From the NCBI GenBank assembly GCA_009779975.1, contig WRAY01000007.1, forward strand, positions 21,471-85,470: a stretch of 64,000 nt of DNA, read 5' to 3'. Positions 8,474 through 17,937 of the stretch are shown one piece after another. How positions within the stretch are numbered: the first letter of the stretch is position 1; each line of letters opens with the position of its first letter. The DNA is from Bacillota bacterium (GTDB lineage Bacteria > Bacillota > Clostridia > Christensenellales > Pumilibacteraceae). The notes under the pieces are model-generated. The model saw only the letters and a program-made list of their open reading frames with translations. It made no database searches and was not told the origin of the DNA. Position numbers and translations under genes: made by a program.

Positions 8474-9724
8474 ATGCCAAGAGCAAAAACAAAAAAAATT
8501 GAGAATATCGAAACTGATGAAAAAACAATTTCAGCAGACAATCCTGAAATCTCTCAAGATTGTCTGCCTGTTAGTGAATGTGTTGAACCCGATAATCATA
8601 CAGGGGCGGACAATGACTATATTGACGACCACATAGGGGCAGTCAGTGACTGCTCACAAAACCATACAGAAAACGAAAAACCACCAACCACCAACCACCA
8701 ATCACAAACCACTATTCATAAACGCCTCCCAATATTCGACAATTTCCGAGGTCTTGTCATATTTTTGACAATAATACTTAACTTTCTTCGCATTTATCAA
8801 CACATGATGCCGGACTTTTTAATGCATGCTTCTCGTTATGTTAACGCCGTTTATGTGATGGATATCGGAGTTGTCGCATTCGTTTCAGTCTTGTCTTTTT
8901 TGTTTTCCTATAACTTCAGAAGAAAGGCAGAAAAGCAAAAACTCGGAGAAGTCTATCGTTTTTATATCTTAAAAAGTTTTGTGTTCATTGGCTTTGGTTT
9001 TACATATCGCTTTTTTGAAACAAACTTTATCGGAGGTCTTGCTGACGGTGTTCACACAACTCATTTTAATGTTTTTGTGACATATGGCTTCATGACTCTT
9101 TTCTCACTCATTTTCATTCAATTAAAGCCGTATCTTCGCCTTATCGCAGGAACTGTTTTAATCGCCGTTCATCAATTTGTGTTTTTAGGCATTGAAGCAA
9201 CGAGACAAAGTATTCTTGTCAATCCGGAGGGAGGAATTGTCGGAATTCTCGCTTGGATTGGCTTGTGTCTAATAGCGTCCGCAATAGGGGATTACTACTT
9301 TGAAAAAACCAAACGAAAATTCTATATTGCGACAGGTGTTGTTATGCTGACAGGTCTTATTTACTTAATTTTGAATTTGAGCATCTCTGGGGCATATATG
9401 GCAATTTTTCTCAACAAATACTACATGACTGCCGGTTTCATCTTCATATCACTCGCTATAACGCTCGGATTTTTTATCGTTTTCGACAAAATAAAATTTC
9501 TTCGTGAAAAAGACATTCCGTTAATCGCAGCAATCGGCAAAAGTGCCTTAGTCTTTTTTGTCATAGGTTCACTCTTTCACACCATCGTTCAAGCAATATT
9601 CGGCGGTTCTTTATGGGGCGAAAGAGCATCTCTTGCGCTCGCCGGTGCAACAATAGTTTTAATAACAGTAACGCTGGGCATTGCCTACATATTTCAAAGA
9701 TTTAAAATCAAAATAGTGTTATAA
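8474..9724 (+). CDS. HGSNAT/DUF5009-like multi-pass membrane protein
   Basis: 416 residues from the ATG at 8474 (a TTG at 8462 is a weaker option). Residues 1-85 are hydrophilic and low in complexity. The rest has about ten membrane helices, beginning RLPIFDNFRGLVIFLTI. The D-x-F-R-G motif at the start of helix 1 is typical of the heparan-alpha-glucosaminide acetyltransferase-like/DUF5009 family, which moves acyl groups across membranes. The substrate is unknown. The N-terminal region is partly made of translated REP-like repeats (8599-8664). The gene lies directly after the repeat cluster and ends before a terminator shared with the convergent ABC gene. Confidence 0.65.
   Translation: MPRAKTKKIENIETDEKTISADNPEISQDCLPVSECVEPDNHTGADNDYIDDHIGAVSDCSQNHTENEKPPTTNHQSQTTIHKRLPIFDNFRGLVIFLTIILNFLRIYQHMMPDFLMHASRYVNAVYVMDIGVVAFVSVLSFLFSYNFRRKAEKQKLGEVYRFYILKSFVFIGFGFTYRFFETNFIGGLADGVHTTHFNVFVTYGFMTLFSLIFIQLKPYLRLIAGTVLIAVHQFVFLGIEATRQSILVNPEGGIVGILAWIGLCLIASAIGDYYFEKTKRKFYIATGVVMLTGLIYLILNLSISGAYMAIFLNKYYMTAGFIFISLAITLGFFIVFDKIKFLREKDIPLIAAIGKSALVFFVIGSLFHTIVQAIFGGSLWGERASLALAGATIVLITVTLGIAYIFQRFKIKIVL
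8599..8664 (+). repeat. Two REP-like repeat units inside a coding sequence
   Basis: The stretches starting CAGGGGCGGACAATGAC (8601) and ATAGGGGCAGTCAGTGACTG (8633) match the TAGGGGCG family of the preceding gap. Here they stay in frame and encode residues about 43-65 of the membrane protein. The second unit contains the hairpin GCAGTCA/TGACTGC. Confidence 0.65.
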
Positions 9725-9750
9725 ATTGTTATTTATTTTTAGTTTAAATA

Positions 9751-9780
9751 GTAGGGGACACCGCCCTCGGCGTCCCCTAC
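9751..9780. repeat. REP-like palindrome
   Basis: Arms GTAGGGGAC and GTCCCCTAC around a 12-base GC-rich centre. It is a single unit of the TAGGGG family in the gap between two convergent genes. Confidence 0.8.
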
Positions 9781-9807
9781 AATACAATAACTCTCTGCAA
9801 ATTATTG

Positions 9808-9843
9808 AAAATGGGCTGTCACTAGTGACAGCCCATCTTTTTG
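9808..9843. terminator. Bidirectional terminator between convergent genes
   Basis: A near-perfect hairpin, ATGGGCTGTCAC-TA-GTGACAGCCCAT (9811-9836), followed by a T run and preceded by AAAA. It can end both the membrane protein on the plus strand and the ABC ATPase on the minus strand. Confidence 0.9.
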
Positions 9844-9860
9844 ATTTTGATTAGGTTTAA

Positions 9861-10607
9861 TTAATTTTCTGTTTCAATTGTTTCATCATCTTGGGCAACT
9901 TCATCTTCCGTTAGCCGTATATATAATTTTTCCAATGGCTCGTCCAGTTCCGAAACCTTAAAAACTCCCATTAACTGTCCGTCTTTGATGATGCCTACTC
10001 TTTGACAGAGTTTTTCAACAACATCGAGAATATGAGATGAGAAAAAGACAGTGTTTCCTTCCATTGCATGGTTTTTCAAACTCTCTTTCAACTGAAACGA
10101 ACTTTGAGGGTCAAGTCCCATTAACGGCTCGTCCAAAATCCAAAGTTTCGGATTGTGAATAAGAGCGGCAATAACGCAAATTTTTTGTTTCATGCCGTGA
10201 GAATAACTTTTTATCAAACTGTCATACGCTTTTTCAAGATTGAAAAGTTTCAAATACTTTGCAGCCCTTCGATCCCTGTCTTCGATACTAACCCGATAAA
10301 TATTTGCCATATGATTGACATATTCTCTCCCCGTGAGCCTTAAAAAAACAGCATGGTCATCCGGAACATACCCCATCAATCGTTTTGCCCCCTCGGGGTC
10401 TTTTCTCAAGTCAATACCGCCAATCTCAATCGTCCCGTCCGAATACGGCAAAATTCCGACAACGCTTTTTATCGTTGTCGATTTTCCGGCTCCATTGTTT
10501 CCAAGAAACCCAAAAATTTCCCCCGGCTCAAGTTCAAGAGAAAGGTTTTCAATCGCAAATCGAGTTGCATTATGATATTTTTTCGAAAAGTCAGTTATTT
10601 TTAACAT
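9861..10607 (-). CDS. ABC exporter ATPase, module A
   Basis: A 248-residue nucleotide-binding subunit of an ABC-2-type exporter. It has Walker A GNNGAGKST, the signature YSHGMKQK, Walker B LWILDEPLMGLDP and the switch SSHILD, all intact, followed by an acidic tail. It is close to the C-terminal ATPase domain of the 37471-40023 protein, sharing for example RLTGREY and HGMKQKI in the same positions. Its likely membrane partner is the permease at 17938-19554, although the giant lipoprotein gene lies between them. A terminator-like hairpin upstream means it may be transcribed less than the lipoprotein, or from its own promoter. Confidence 0.9.
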   Translation of the reverse strand: MLKITDFSKKYHNATRFAIENLSLELEPGEIFGFLGNNGAGKSTTIKSVVGILPYSDGTIEIGGIDLRKDPEGAKRLMGYVPDDHAVFLRLTGREYVNHMANIYRVSIEDRDRRAAKYLKLFNLEKAYDSLIKSYSHGMKQKICVIAALIHNPKLWILDEPLMGLDPQSSFQLKESLKNHAMEGNTVFFSSHILDVVEKLCQRVGIIKDGQLMGVFKVSELDEPLEKLYIRLTEDEVAQDDETIETEN

Positions 10608-10683
10608 AGTTATTTTTACCTATTTAATATTGTTTAAAAAATGGTGTAGATACAAGAGCCGTCGATATTTTGTCATTGTGGAA

Positions 10684-10735
10684 AAATCAATCGCCCCATG
10701 TCCTCAAATGAACATGAGGCAATCAACTTTTTTGA
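10684..10735 (-). terminator. Terminator-like hairpin after the giant lipoprotein gene
   Basis: On the minus strand, an imperfect hairpin (GATTGCCTCATGT pairing with ACATGGGGCGATT) starts soon after the lipoprotein stop and is followed by a run of five Ts. It should weaken read-through into the ATPase gene. Confidence 0.65.
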
Positions 10736-10742
10736 TTAGTTA

Positions 10743-13700
10743 TTAAGCAACAAAATGAGCATTCATAACAAATTGAGTTAAGCGAGGACCCATTCCAAAA
10801 AGACCGACATTACGAGACATCATCAAAAACTTGTGTGTCGTGTTGTGGTTTCCTTGATTTGCGGCAGCAACTAAAGTTGACATGTTTGCCCAAGTGTAGT
10901 TTCCAAAATTCCACACTGTGTGATCTGTCGGTGGAGAAACCCCATCTGCAACTTGAATAAAGGCAAAATTGAAAATACCGGTGCCAAATTCAATGTTATA
11001 TCTAATTGTAGTGCGACCAGTTGGATTGGTTGTTAGTGCGTTAATTGCTTGATCGAGACCAGATGCAAAACTGGAGTGAATAGCATTTAGGAAAGGGGTT
11101 GGACCATGAATGTTATTAAATATGTTTCCGCCATTAAAGTTGAATGTTTGTGGTCTTCCAGGACTTAAGTTTTCATCACCTCCACTACCAGTTACCTCAT
11201 ACTCAAAAATAAATCCGCCTGCAACTCCGAAATGATTATTTTCAAAATTAACTAGAGAGCGAATAAATCTAAAATGGTTTGAGAAGTTATCATAAAAACG
11301 ATTATGCCTAAAGTTTAGTTGATAGACTGAGTCAACTCTGGCAACCCTGTTAACACCTGAAACTGTTGAGCCAGTTAAGTTAAATATTCTCGGGCGAGTG
11401 CCGGCAAATCTTCTTCCTATTTCGAAAACACTAACATAAGAGCCTGCAAAACCATGCTGACCACCTTGAGTGGCAAAGGTGTTCGTTGGGTTTGGATTTT
11501 GTTGAGTTGGTGTAATTGCAGGCACCCAAACTGGAATGGCATTGCGGTCATCAGGGAGAGATGCGAAATGACCAGATGAATAGAAACCTGAATTTCCTCT
11601 AATATCTAAGTCGTTGATATTAACTATAGCAGAACTGTTATTTATGCATCTAAAGCCCATTAAATGCTCAAGTGGTCTGCGTTCACCTTGTAACCCTCCA
11701 ACTATATATCCCCATGAACCCCATGAACTGCTGTTACCACCTGCTCTCAAATGAGGCAAGTAACGATAGCAAATTTCAAAACCATTTCCGTTAATATTTC
11801 TGTTTCCAATAGAAATTAATGTTGTGTTATCATAGATAAAGCCGGCGTAACCAGTTCTTGGACGAGAGAATTGATGCTCAATTTGTGTGAAACTATTAAG
11901 AATGACATTGTTAATTAAATTTATTGTGACATATTGATTAGTTCCATAGATATTTCTCGCCTCAAAGGTATGCCTAAACTCATCCCATCCATCGACATTA
12001 ACTCCATCGTTTAATTCAAACTCAAATGTCATTGTGGTTTCAACGGCACTGCCGCTGTTACTGGTCACAGTCACAGTTGTTGTTCCGCTTGCGTTTTGGG
12101 CAAACTCAATTTCTCTTGTTGTTTGATTGAATGTTCCGCTTGGGATATCATTAGTTGTGACAGAAACATTGATATTAGTTGCGACACTGGTAAAATTAGG
12201 ACGAGATAAGTTGACATCAAAATTCATGTCATCACTTCTTCCAAAAGCAAAACCGCCATGAAGATTGTCTCTTCCTTCCAACCAGTCTGGGAGAGTGATG
12301 AGCGATGGAGGAACAATAACATGAACAGGGAACTCTTGGTCAAAGCCGCCTGCACTTAGGCGGACATGGGCGATGCCGTGACCGAGAGGTGTAAAGTTGC
12401 CGAGAGCATCAACGGAAAGGAATTCATTTCCGTAGACAATGCTTCTTTCAATATGCAAAGCAACAGGGGCTCCATCCATATAAACTTGTTCGCCGAGCCC
12501 AATATTGTTGTTAATGTCGATGAAAAGTCTAGAGACAGTCACATGAATGTCGGCTTGTTCCCAGTGAGCAACAAGCTTCATATCAGAAGTCACAACATCG
12601 GTTGCAAAATCCCACAGAACATCACCAATAGTGAACCAACCGACAAAAACATAAGAAATATAAACTCCGTCAACATTAACAACCCTTATTGGAGTTGGGG
12701 ACAAAGGAAGAATAGTTCTTCCTTGAACACCGATTATTTCAACCGGGGCTTGAGAGTTGTTCCTGTCAAATGTGACTGTGAAATGTTCAAGCCATCGGGC
12801 ATAGATATTTGTTTCACTATAGACTGTGTCAGTTTCAAAGTTCCATGCTCTTCCGCTTGCATCAGGTGTCGTTCTCCATTCGTCAAAGGTGAACCCGTTG
12901 CGAGTCGGATCAAGCGGTCTTGAAACAGTTGCCCCATAATGAGAGGAAACAACATTAGGCTCTCTTGAGTCACCAAAGACAAAATTAACATTGAAAACTC
13001 TTAGCCAACGAGCGGTTAAAGTTAAGTTGCTTGTGACATAGTCGGTTGCAAAATTCCAAGCAATATTAGAACCTTCTGCAAACCATCCTCCGAAAACATA
13101 ACCTGTTCTTGTCGGTTGAATTGGTGCATGAGTTACAGTATTGTTGCGAATGCCTTCTCTTGGGAGCATCGTTTCGCCGTTATCAGGGTCAAAGGTTATT
13201 GTCCTTAACTCAGTCCACAAAGCAAAAATCCTGATAACATTATCTAGTGCCATGTCTTCGATGATTTCATATTCACTAAAATTCCAAAGATGTCCGCCAT
13301 AATTTCTGAACCAACCGTCAAATTCCCAACCGTCTCTTGTCGGGTCGGTTGTGGGCCTTGTGACAAGAGAGCCAATTTCATGATTATGAGTAAAGGTGTT
13401 GCGATTAGGGGTGTCGAAATTTAAGTCAAATTGTATTGTGAAAGAGCGAACCCATCTTGCATAGATAGTTGTGACAGTTGTTAGAGTTTCTGAAAAATCA
13501 AAAAGAGTTTCAAAGTCAGCATCGGCATACCAATTGATGAAATTAAAGCCGTCTCTTGTTGGATTGATATTAGGTCTTGTGACCGCATCGCCTTGATAGA
13601 TGTTGGCGGTTGAAGAAACAACTCCATAACGAGTTTCAAATTCTCCCGGTTCATATTCGTATTCATAGGAGTAAGAATAATGATGGAAAGTGATAGTCAA

Positions 13701-16700
13701 ACGGGATTCCCAACGAGCAAAAAGTTCAAGATTGGAAGTGATTGGAGTTGCGGGATTCCATGGAGTTGTTAAACCTGCATCATACCATCCTGCAAAACGA
13801 TGTCCGTCTCTTGTCGGAGCAGGGGAAAGGGCAGTCGTTGTAGTGTTATGACGAATATTTCCTCTGACATACGCTTCTTGAGAGTTGTTACGGTTGAATG
13901 TAACAGTCCAAAGATTAGTCCAACGAGCGTAAATAGTTGTGTTTTCTTCAACTGCATCAGTTGTGAAATTCCACTCCCTTCCGTTTGTTTCAGGAGTTGT
14001 GAACCATCCGTCAAAAGCATGGTTTGCTCTTGTCGGAGCAGGACTTGGCTCTGTTGCAAACTCATTAAGACGAATTCTGACTATTCTGTTGTCACGGCTG
14101 TCTTGATAATTAAAAGTGAATCGGAAAACTCTGACTAGTCTTGCAAAAAGTTCAATGTCACCGGTTACTCTGTCAGTTGCGAAATTCCAAGGAGTTGTTA
14201 GTGCCTCGTTAGTATAGAAGTCGACGATGTCGTAATTATAGTGGAATGATGCATTTGAGAAAGCATAAGGAGTAAGTTGAGCATCGTCTCTAAATCGTTC
14301 ACCTACTGAAGTATAGTTGAAATCATTAACAGTTCCGTCTTGACCTCTAACAAGGAATGTAACAGTATGAGGGAACTGAACAGGGTCAACCACCCATCTG
14401 GCGTAAAGTCTTAAATTGCCTTCAATAGTGTCAGTTGCCATGTTCCAGCGAGTTTCAAAAGCAGGTTCTTTGAACCATCCGTCTAAGGCATCGTTAGCAC
14501 TTGGAGCAGTAAACGATGGGATATTAGTTATGAAGCGAGTTTCAGCAATTTGCAGAGTTTGATTTTGTGCAATGCCGTCAATAACAAAAGTAACGGTGAA
14601 TATTTCAAGCCATCTAGCATGAATTTGAGTGTTCGCTGTTATTGGATTGGTGAAGACGAATTCTGTCATGAAAGTTGCATCAGTGAACCATCCGTCGAAT
14701 TCAAACCCAACTCGAGTTGGGGCAGGGGATGGAGCAGTTCCTGCTGTTGAGCCTGTGTCTACAACTCTTGCACCGGGTGCATTTTGAACATTTTCACCAA
14801 CAACAAACGAGACATTAAATTGTCTTATCCACTGAGCGTGGATATTTGTTTGTCCGGTGCTGATTGTGTCTGTGTTGAAGTTCCACTCTCTTCCTCCTGC
14901 TGCCTCTGTGAACCAGCCTGTGAAACGATAGTTAGTTCTTGTTGGAACAGATGTCGGCTCAAGAACTGTTTCACCGTTACGAACATTAGGAATTGTTATG
15001 TCTGCCTCGCCGTTATGAAGAACAAATGAAGCAGTGAAAAGCCTAGTCCAACGAGCATAGAGTGTCATATCTTCAACAACAGCATTAGCAAAATTCCATT
15101 GAACTCCGCCAACATTTTGAGTGAACCAACCGTCAAATGCATAATTATCTCGCTGCGGAGTTGATGGGGCTGCGGCAATTTGTGCTTCGGTTGTCATATC
15201 AGGAATAGTCACAACAGCATTTGGAACAATAATGTCTGAAACACCTGTTTCAAAAGAAACAACAAAAAGTCTTATCCATCTGGCATAAATTCTGGTGTCA
15301 GAAGTAATTGGAGCGCTAAACTCAAATAAGGTTGTTGAATCCGGTCCTGTTACCCATCCTGCAAAAACATGACCTTCTCTTGTTAAGGTTTCAGACGGCA
15401 TAGTGGTAGTAGAGCCATCGTCAATAACACGATCTCCAATAACGAGAGGAATTCCGGTTATGAAAGTTATGTTAAATTCTCTTATCCAATGAGCATAAAT
15501 TCTATTGTTAGTTGCACTAACGGTGTCAGCATTGTCGCCTGTGAAAATCCAAGGTCTAACTCCATCAGTTCCTTGCGGAGCATTAAACCAGCCTATGAAA
15601 CGATAATCGTCTCTTGATGGATTCTCAATAGCAACAACCCGTGAGCCTTCAATAATAGGCTGACCGCCATAACCAATAGTAACAACTTGATTTGGAGCGT
15701 CTCCGCCGATTATAAATGTCACGCTCAATCGTTCGTTAAAGCGGGCATAAAGTGTCAAATTTGTGGTAATAGGGCTTGAGAAAATCCACTGATGTCCGTC
15801 CTCGCCCTCGGGTGCTGTCCACCAACCGCCAAAAACATAGTTGTCTCTTGTTGGAGAAACAGCAGGAGAAACAGCACTGTCTCCGTCTGCTATGTTAGTT
15901 TGAACAAAATGAGGTTCAGCATCGTCTGCCATAAATGTGACAGAGAACAATTCACGCCAACGGATATAAATTCTTGTGTTTGCGTTTGCTGTTACTCCTG
16001 TGAAATTCTCAGGGAAGGGAATAGTGTGAAGAGGGTCACGATAATATCCGCCGATTATAAATCCTGCACGGACCGGAACCGGGTGTGGATTAGTTAAACT
16101 TGTTCCTTGATGAATAGTGTCAACTCTATAGATAATTCCGTCGTTTGAAACAAGAGTAATATCTACTGTCGGATGAGTAATCGGAGCGGCGATAACACGA
16201 AAACGAATGTAGTTTGAACTATCTGTTTCGTTTGCACGACCTCTGATTGAGATGTATTCTCCGATAGCGTTATCACCTGTAAAAGTTAATGAGAGAGCAT
16301 TTTCATTCACATTGACGAACTCATAGCCTTCAACAATAGAAAGGGAAGGATTGTTAGAAACATGCTGAGTGTTTCCGCCGAAATTAAAGGTGAAAAGTGC
16401 AGTTTGGTTAACAGCGATTTCGTAGATATCGTCATATTCGTTTTCAATAAAACTGCTGGAGTGGATTGTGAAAGGGGCTGAAACAACTGTTATTGTTGTC
16501 GCAACATATTCAAAGTTCATATGAGTTGCCCAAACTTCAATTTCTGCTCCCATTGCAGCATCACTTCTGACTGTTAATAATCCGGTTGCACTTATTGAGG
16601 CGCTATCTTCACTTTCTTCTGAAATATGAAACGATATACCTGCCGAAATTGGAAAGTCGTTGATGCGGGCATTGAATTGAACTGTTCCGCCGGGGATAAC

Positions 16701-16847
16701 AGTAGTCACATTGTTAGCCGCCGCCACCCTCACAATATTTTCAGGCATTTCAGGCGGAATGCAGGCAACAAGCACTGCTGCCATCATGATGAAGGCAAGA
16801 GCGAGTGCTAACAATTTCTTTAAACGGGTTGTTTTAATTTTTTTCAT
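10743..16847 (-). CDS. Giant surface lipoprotein with 16 InlB-type repeats and a C-terminal beta-helix-like domain
   Basis: 2034 residues. A lipoprotein signal ends at the lipobox LVAC (Cys29). An Ig-like (Big_2 type) region follows to about residue 220. Then come about 16 tandem units of 65-85 residues with the InlB B-repeat/Flg_new pattern: a strand such as TVTF, then PTRxGYxFxGWF, then WNFxTDxVxxNxTLYARW. The units diverge and one (the ninth) lacks the GW motif. A second Ig-like region leads into a C-terminal part rich in Asn and short strands, like a right-handed parallel beta-helix. The protein should sit on the outer face of the membrane and act as an adhesin or carbohydrate-binding factor. 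ATG 16847 has a GGAG site; the ORF continues upstream to 16892 through hairpins and was not used. Confidence 0.88.
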   Translation of the reverse strand: MKKIKTTRLKKLLALALAFIMMAAVLVACIPPEMPENIVRVAAANNVTTVIPGGTVQFNARINDFPISAGISFHISEESEDSASISATGLLTVRSDAAMGAEIEVWATHMNFEYVATTITVVSAPFTIHSSSFIENEYDDIYEIAVNQTALFTFNFGGNTQHVSNNPSLSIVEGYEFVNVNENALSLTFTGDNAIGEYISIRGRANETDSSNYIRFRVIAAPITHPTVDITLVSNDGIIYRVDTIHQGTSLTNPHPVPVRAGFIIGGYYRDPLHTIPFPENFTGVTANANTRIYIRWRELFSVTFMADDAEPHFVQTNIADGDSAVSPAVSPTRDNYVFGGWWTAPEGEDGHQWIFSSPITTNLTLYARFNERLSVTFIIGGDAPNQVVTIGYGGQPIIEGSRVVAIENPSRDDYRFIGWFNAPQGTDGVRPWIFTGDNADTVSATNNRIYAHWIREFNITFITGIPLVIGDRVIDDGSTTTMPSETLTREGHVFAGWVTGPDSTTLFEFSAPITSDTRIYARWIRLFVVSFETGVSDIIVPNAVVTIPDMTTEAQIAAAPSTPQRDNYAFDGWFTQNVGGVQWNFANAVVEDMTLYARWTRLFTASFVLHNGEADITIPNVRNGETVLEPTSVPTRTNYRFTGWFTEAAGGREWNFNTDTISTGQTNIHAQWIRQFNVSFVVGENVQNAPGARVVDTGSTAGTAPSPAPTRVGFEFDGWFTDATFMTEFVFTNPITANTQIHARWLEIFTVTFVIDGIAQNQTLQIAETRFITNIPSFTAPSANDALDGWFKEPAFETRWNMATDTIEGNLRLYARWVVDPVQFPHTVTFLVRGQDGTVNDFNYTSVGERFRDDAQLTPYAFSNASFHYNYDIVDFYTNEALTTPWNFATDRVTGDIELFARLVRVFRFTFNYQDSRDNRIVRIRLNEFATEPSPAPTRANHAFDGWFTTPETNGREWNFTTDAVEENTTIYARWTNLWTVTFNRNNSQEAYVRGNIRHNTTTTALSPAPTRDGHRFAGWYDAGLTTPWNPATPITSNLELFARWESRLTITFHHYSYSYEYEYEPGEFETRYGVVSSTANIYQGDAVTRPNINPTRDGFNFINWYADADFETLFDFSETLTTVTTIYARWVRSFTIQFDLNFDTPNRNTFTHNHEIGSLVTRPTTDPTRDGWEFDGWFRNYGGHLWNFSEYEIIEDMALDNVIRIFALWTELRTITFDPDNGETMLPREGIRNNTVTHAPIQPTRTGYVFGGWFAEGSNIAWNFATDYVTSNLTLTARWLRVFNVNFVFGDSREPNVVSSHYGATVSRPLDPTRNGFTFDEWRTTPDASGRAWNFETDTVYSETNIYARWLEHFTVTFDRNNSQAPVEIIGVQGRTILPLSPTPIRVVNVDGVYISYVFVGWFTIGDVLWDFATDVVTSDMKLVAHWEQADIHVTVSRLFIDINNNIGLGEQVYMDGAPVALHIERSIVYGNEFLSVDALGNFTPLGHGIAHVRLSAGGFDQEFPVHVIVPPSLITLPDWLEGRDNLHGGFAFGRSDDMNFDVNLSRPNFTSVATNINVSVTTNDIPSGTFNQTTREIEFAQNASGTTTVTVTSNSGSAVETTMTFEFELNDGVNVDGWDEFRHTFEARNIYGTNQYVTINLINNVILNSFTQIEHQFSRPRTGYAGFIYDNTTLISIGNRNINGNGFEICYRYLPHLRAGGNSSSWGSWGYIVGGLQGERRPLEHLMGFRCINNSSAIVNINDLDIRGNSGFYSSGHFASLPDDRNAIPVWVPAITPTQQNPNPTNTFATQGGQHGFAGSYVSVFEIGRRFAGTRPRIFNLTGSTVSGVNRVARVDSVYQLNFRHNRFYDNFSNHFRFIRSLVNFENNHFGVAGGFIFEYEVTGSGGDENLSPGRPQTFNFNGGNIFNNIHGPTPFLNAIHSSFASGLDQAINALTTNPTGRTTIRYNIEFGTGIFNFAFIQVADGVSPPTDHTVWNFGNYTWANMSTLVAAANQGNHNTTHKFLMMSRNVGLFGMGPRLTQFVMNAHFVA

Positions 16848-16855
16848 TTTTGTTT

Positions 16856-16926
16856 TCTCCTTAGCGTTAAAAGACGCTTTATATCGGAACATTTCATTCC
16901 GTTGTTAGAGGCAATATTTCATTGCC
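16856..16926 (-). promoter_or_regulatory. Leader with three hairpins before the giant lipoprotein gene
   Basis: Read on the plus strand, there are three inverted repeats: 16863-16878 (AGCGT...ACGCT type), 16885-16901 (CGGAA-CATTTCA-TTCCG) and 16910-16926 (GGCAAT-ATTTC-ATTGCC). The last two share the loop word ATTTCATT but have different, complementary arms. The ribosome binding site (AAGGAG on the minus strand) follows the first hairpin directly. Confidence 0.6.
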
Positions 16927-16976
16927 GAGATGTTTGTTTAATCTATGTTAAAGTGCTTATTCACACATTGCTTTTT

Positions 16977-17936
16977 TTAATGTCTCCAAATGACTGTGAA
17001 TGTTGTGGTGTGAAATTCATTGTCGCTTCCGAAATACCTTGCGGTAACAACAATAATCAGTCCTTGACTTCCTTCCATTATTTCTAAAACATTTCCGTCA
17101 ACTATTCTTGCAAAAATTGAGGGTTGATTTGTTGAGAATGTGACGATTGCGTTAGGGTTATAGATGTCATCATGAATGAAAACATGAAGCGGCAAAAACC
17201 TTTCCCAAACATAAAGTCTTTGTCTTTCGAAGTCGAAATCATGCTGAGGGAAGTCCCATTCCAGCATGCCCATCACAACAGTGATATGAAGAGTTTTGTA
17301 GATATGAGGCTGTTGAACGGAGCGAACGGTGATAACTGCCTCGCCTTCATATCTTGCAAAAAGCATTCCGTTGCCTCCAACTGTTGCAACATTAGGGTCG
17401 CTTGTTGAAAATTGCAAGTTTTGGTTTTCGGCAGTGTGAGGGATAACTGTGATGTGGTCTTGCAGCGGTATTGTTTCTCCCCTCGTCATAATTCGGTGGT
17501 TTTCGTTATCAAAGCCTGCATTTGGATTTATTTGAAGTCCTCTGACAAAATATCCATGAACTAAAACATCAATCGTTCTTGTTCTGTTGTTTGAAATTGT
17601 TCGGACTGTGACTTGACTTAGACCATAGGCAATGGCTGTGACATATCCATCAGGTGTTATTGTTATACTGTTTCCGACTGATGTAAAAACGACATCTTGA
17701 TTTGTTGCAATTAGTGGAAGAACTAAGATTCTTTCGCTAAGGTCAAGGGTGTGACCGATTTCTTCAAGTCTGAAATTAGCATGAACGGTATCAATTCGTT
17801 CGCCTCTATCATCAATAAAAACAACTTCATCAACAGGAATAGTAACAAAATGCTGGATGACTCTTGCGATGCCTGTGATGGTGAAAATTAGGAAAAAGGG
17901 CATGACTATCAAAACGATTATAACGAATTTTTTCAT
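16977..17936 (-). CDS. Membrane-anchored Ig-like (Big_2) protein, module A
   Basis: 319 residues: one N-terminal membrane helix (residues about 3-25) that probably stays as an anchor, then about 290 extracellular residues. These contain at least two bacterial Ig-like group 2 units (FTSVGNSITITPDGYVTAIAYG and FSTSDPNVATVGGNGMLFARYEG, read in parts), followed by a third beta-rich part. It starts one base after the stop of the permease gene, so the two are translated together. A shorter protein at 35221-35745 holds the same place in the second module and shares the motif P-L-x-A-T-N-x-D. It may link the exporter to its cargo or to the wall, which is an inference from position only. Confidence 0.82.
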   Translation of the reverse strand: MKKFVIIVLIVMPFFLIFTITGIARVIQHFVTIPVDEVVFIDDRGERIDTVHANFRLEEIGHTLDLSERILVLPLIATNQDVVFTSVGNSITITPDGYVTAIAYGLSQVTVRTISNNRTRTIDVLVHGYFVRGLQINPNAGFDNENHRIMTRGETIPLQDHITVIPHTAENQNLQFSTSDPNVATVGGNGMLFARYEGEAVITVRSVQQPHIYKTLHITVVMGMLEWDFPQHDFDFERQRLYVWERFLPLHVFIHDDIYNPNAIVTFSTNQPSIFARIVDGNVLEIMEGSQGLIIVVTARYFGSDNEFHTTTFTVIWRH

Positions 17937-17937
17937 C

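Noticed and set aside
12366..12923. 185-codon plus-strand frame inside the giant lipoprotein gene
   Set aside because: It is antisense to the InlB-type repeats; several similar frames recur at the same phase in other repeat units and have no protein-like features.
10743..16847. CRISPR-like array
   Set aside because: The repetition is at protein level with diverged DNA, units of 200 bases or more and no short identical repeats.
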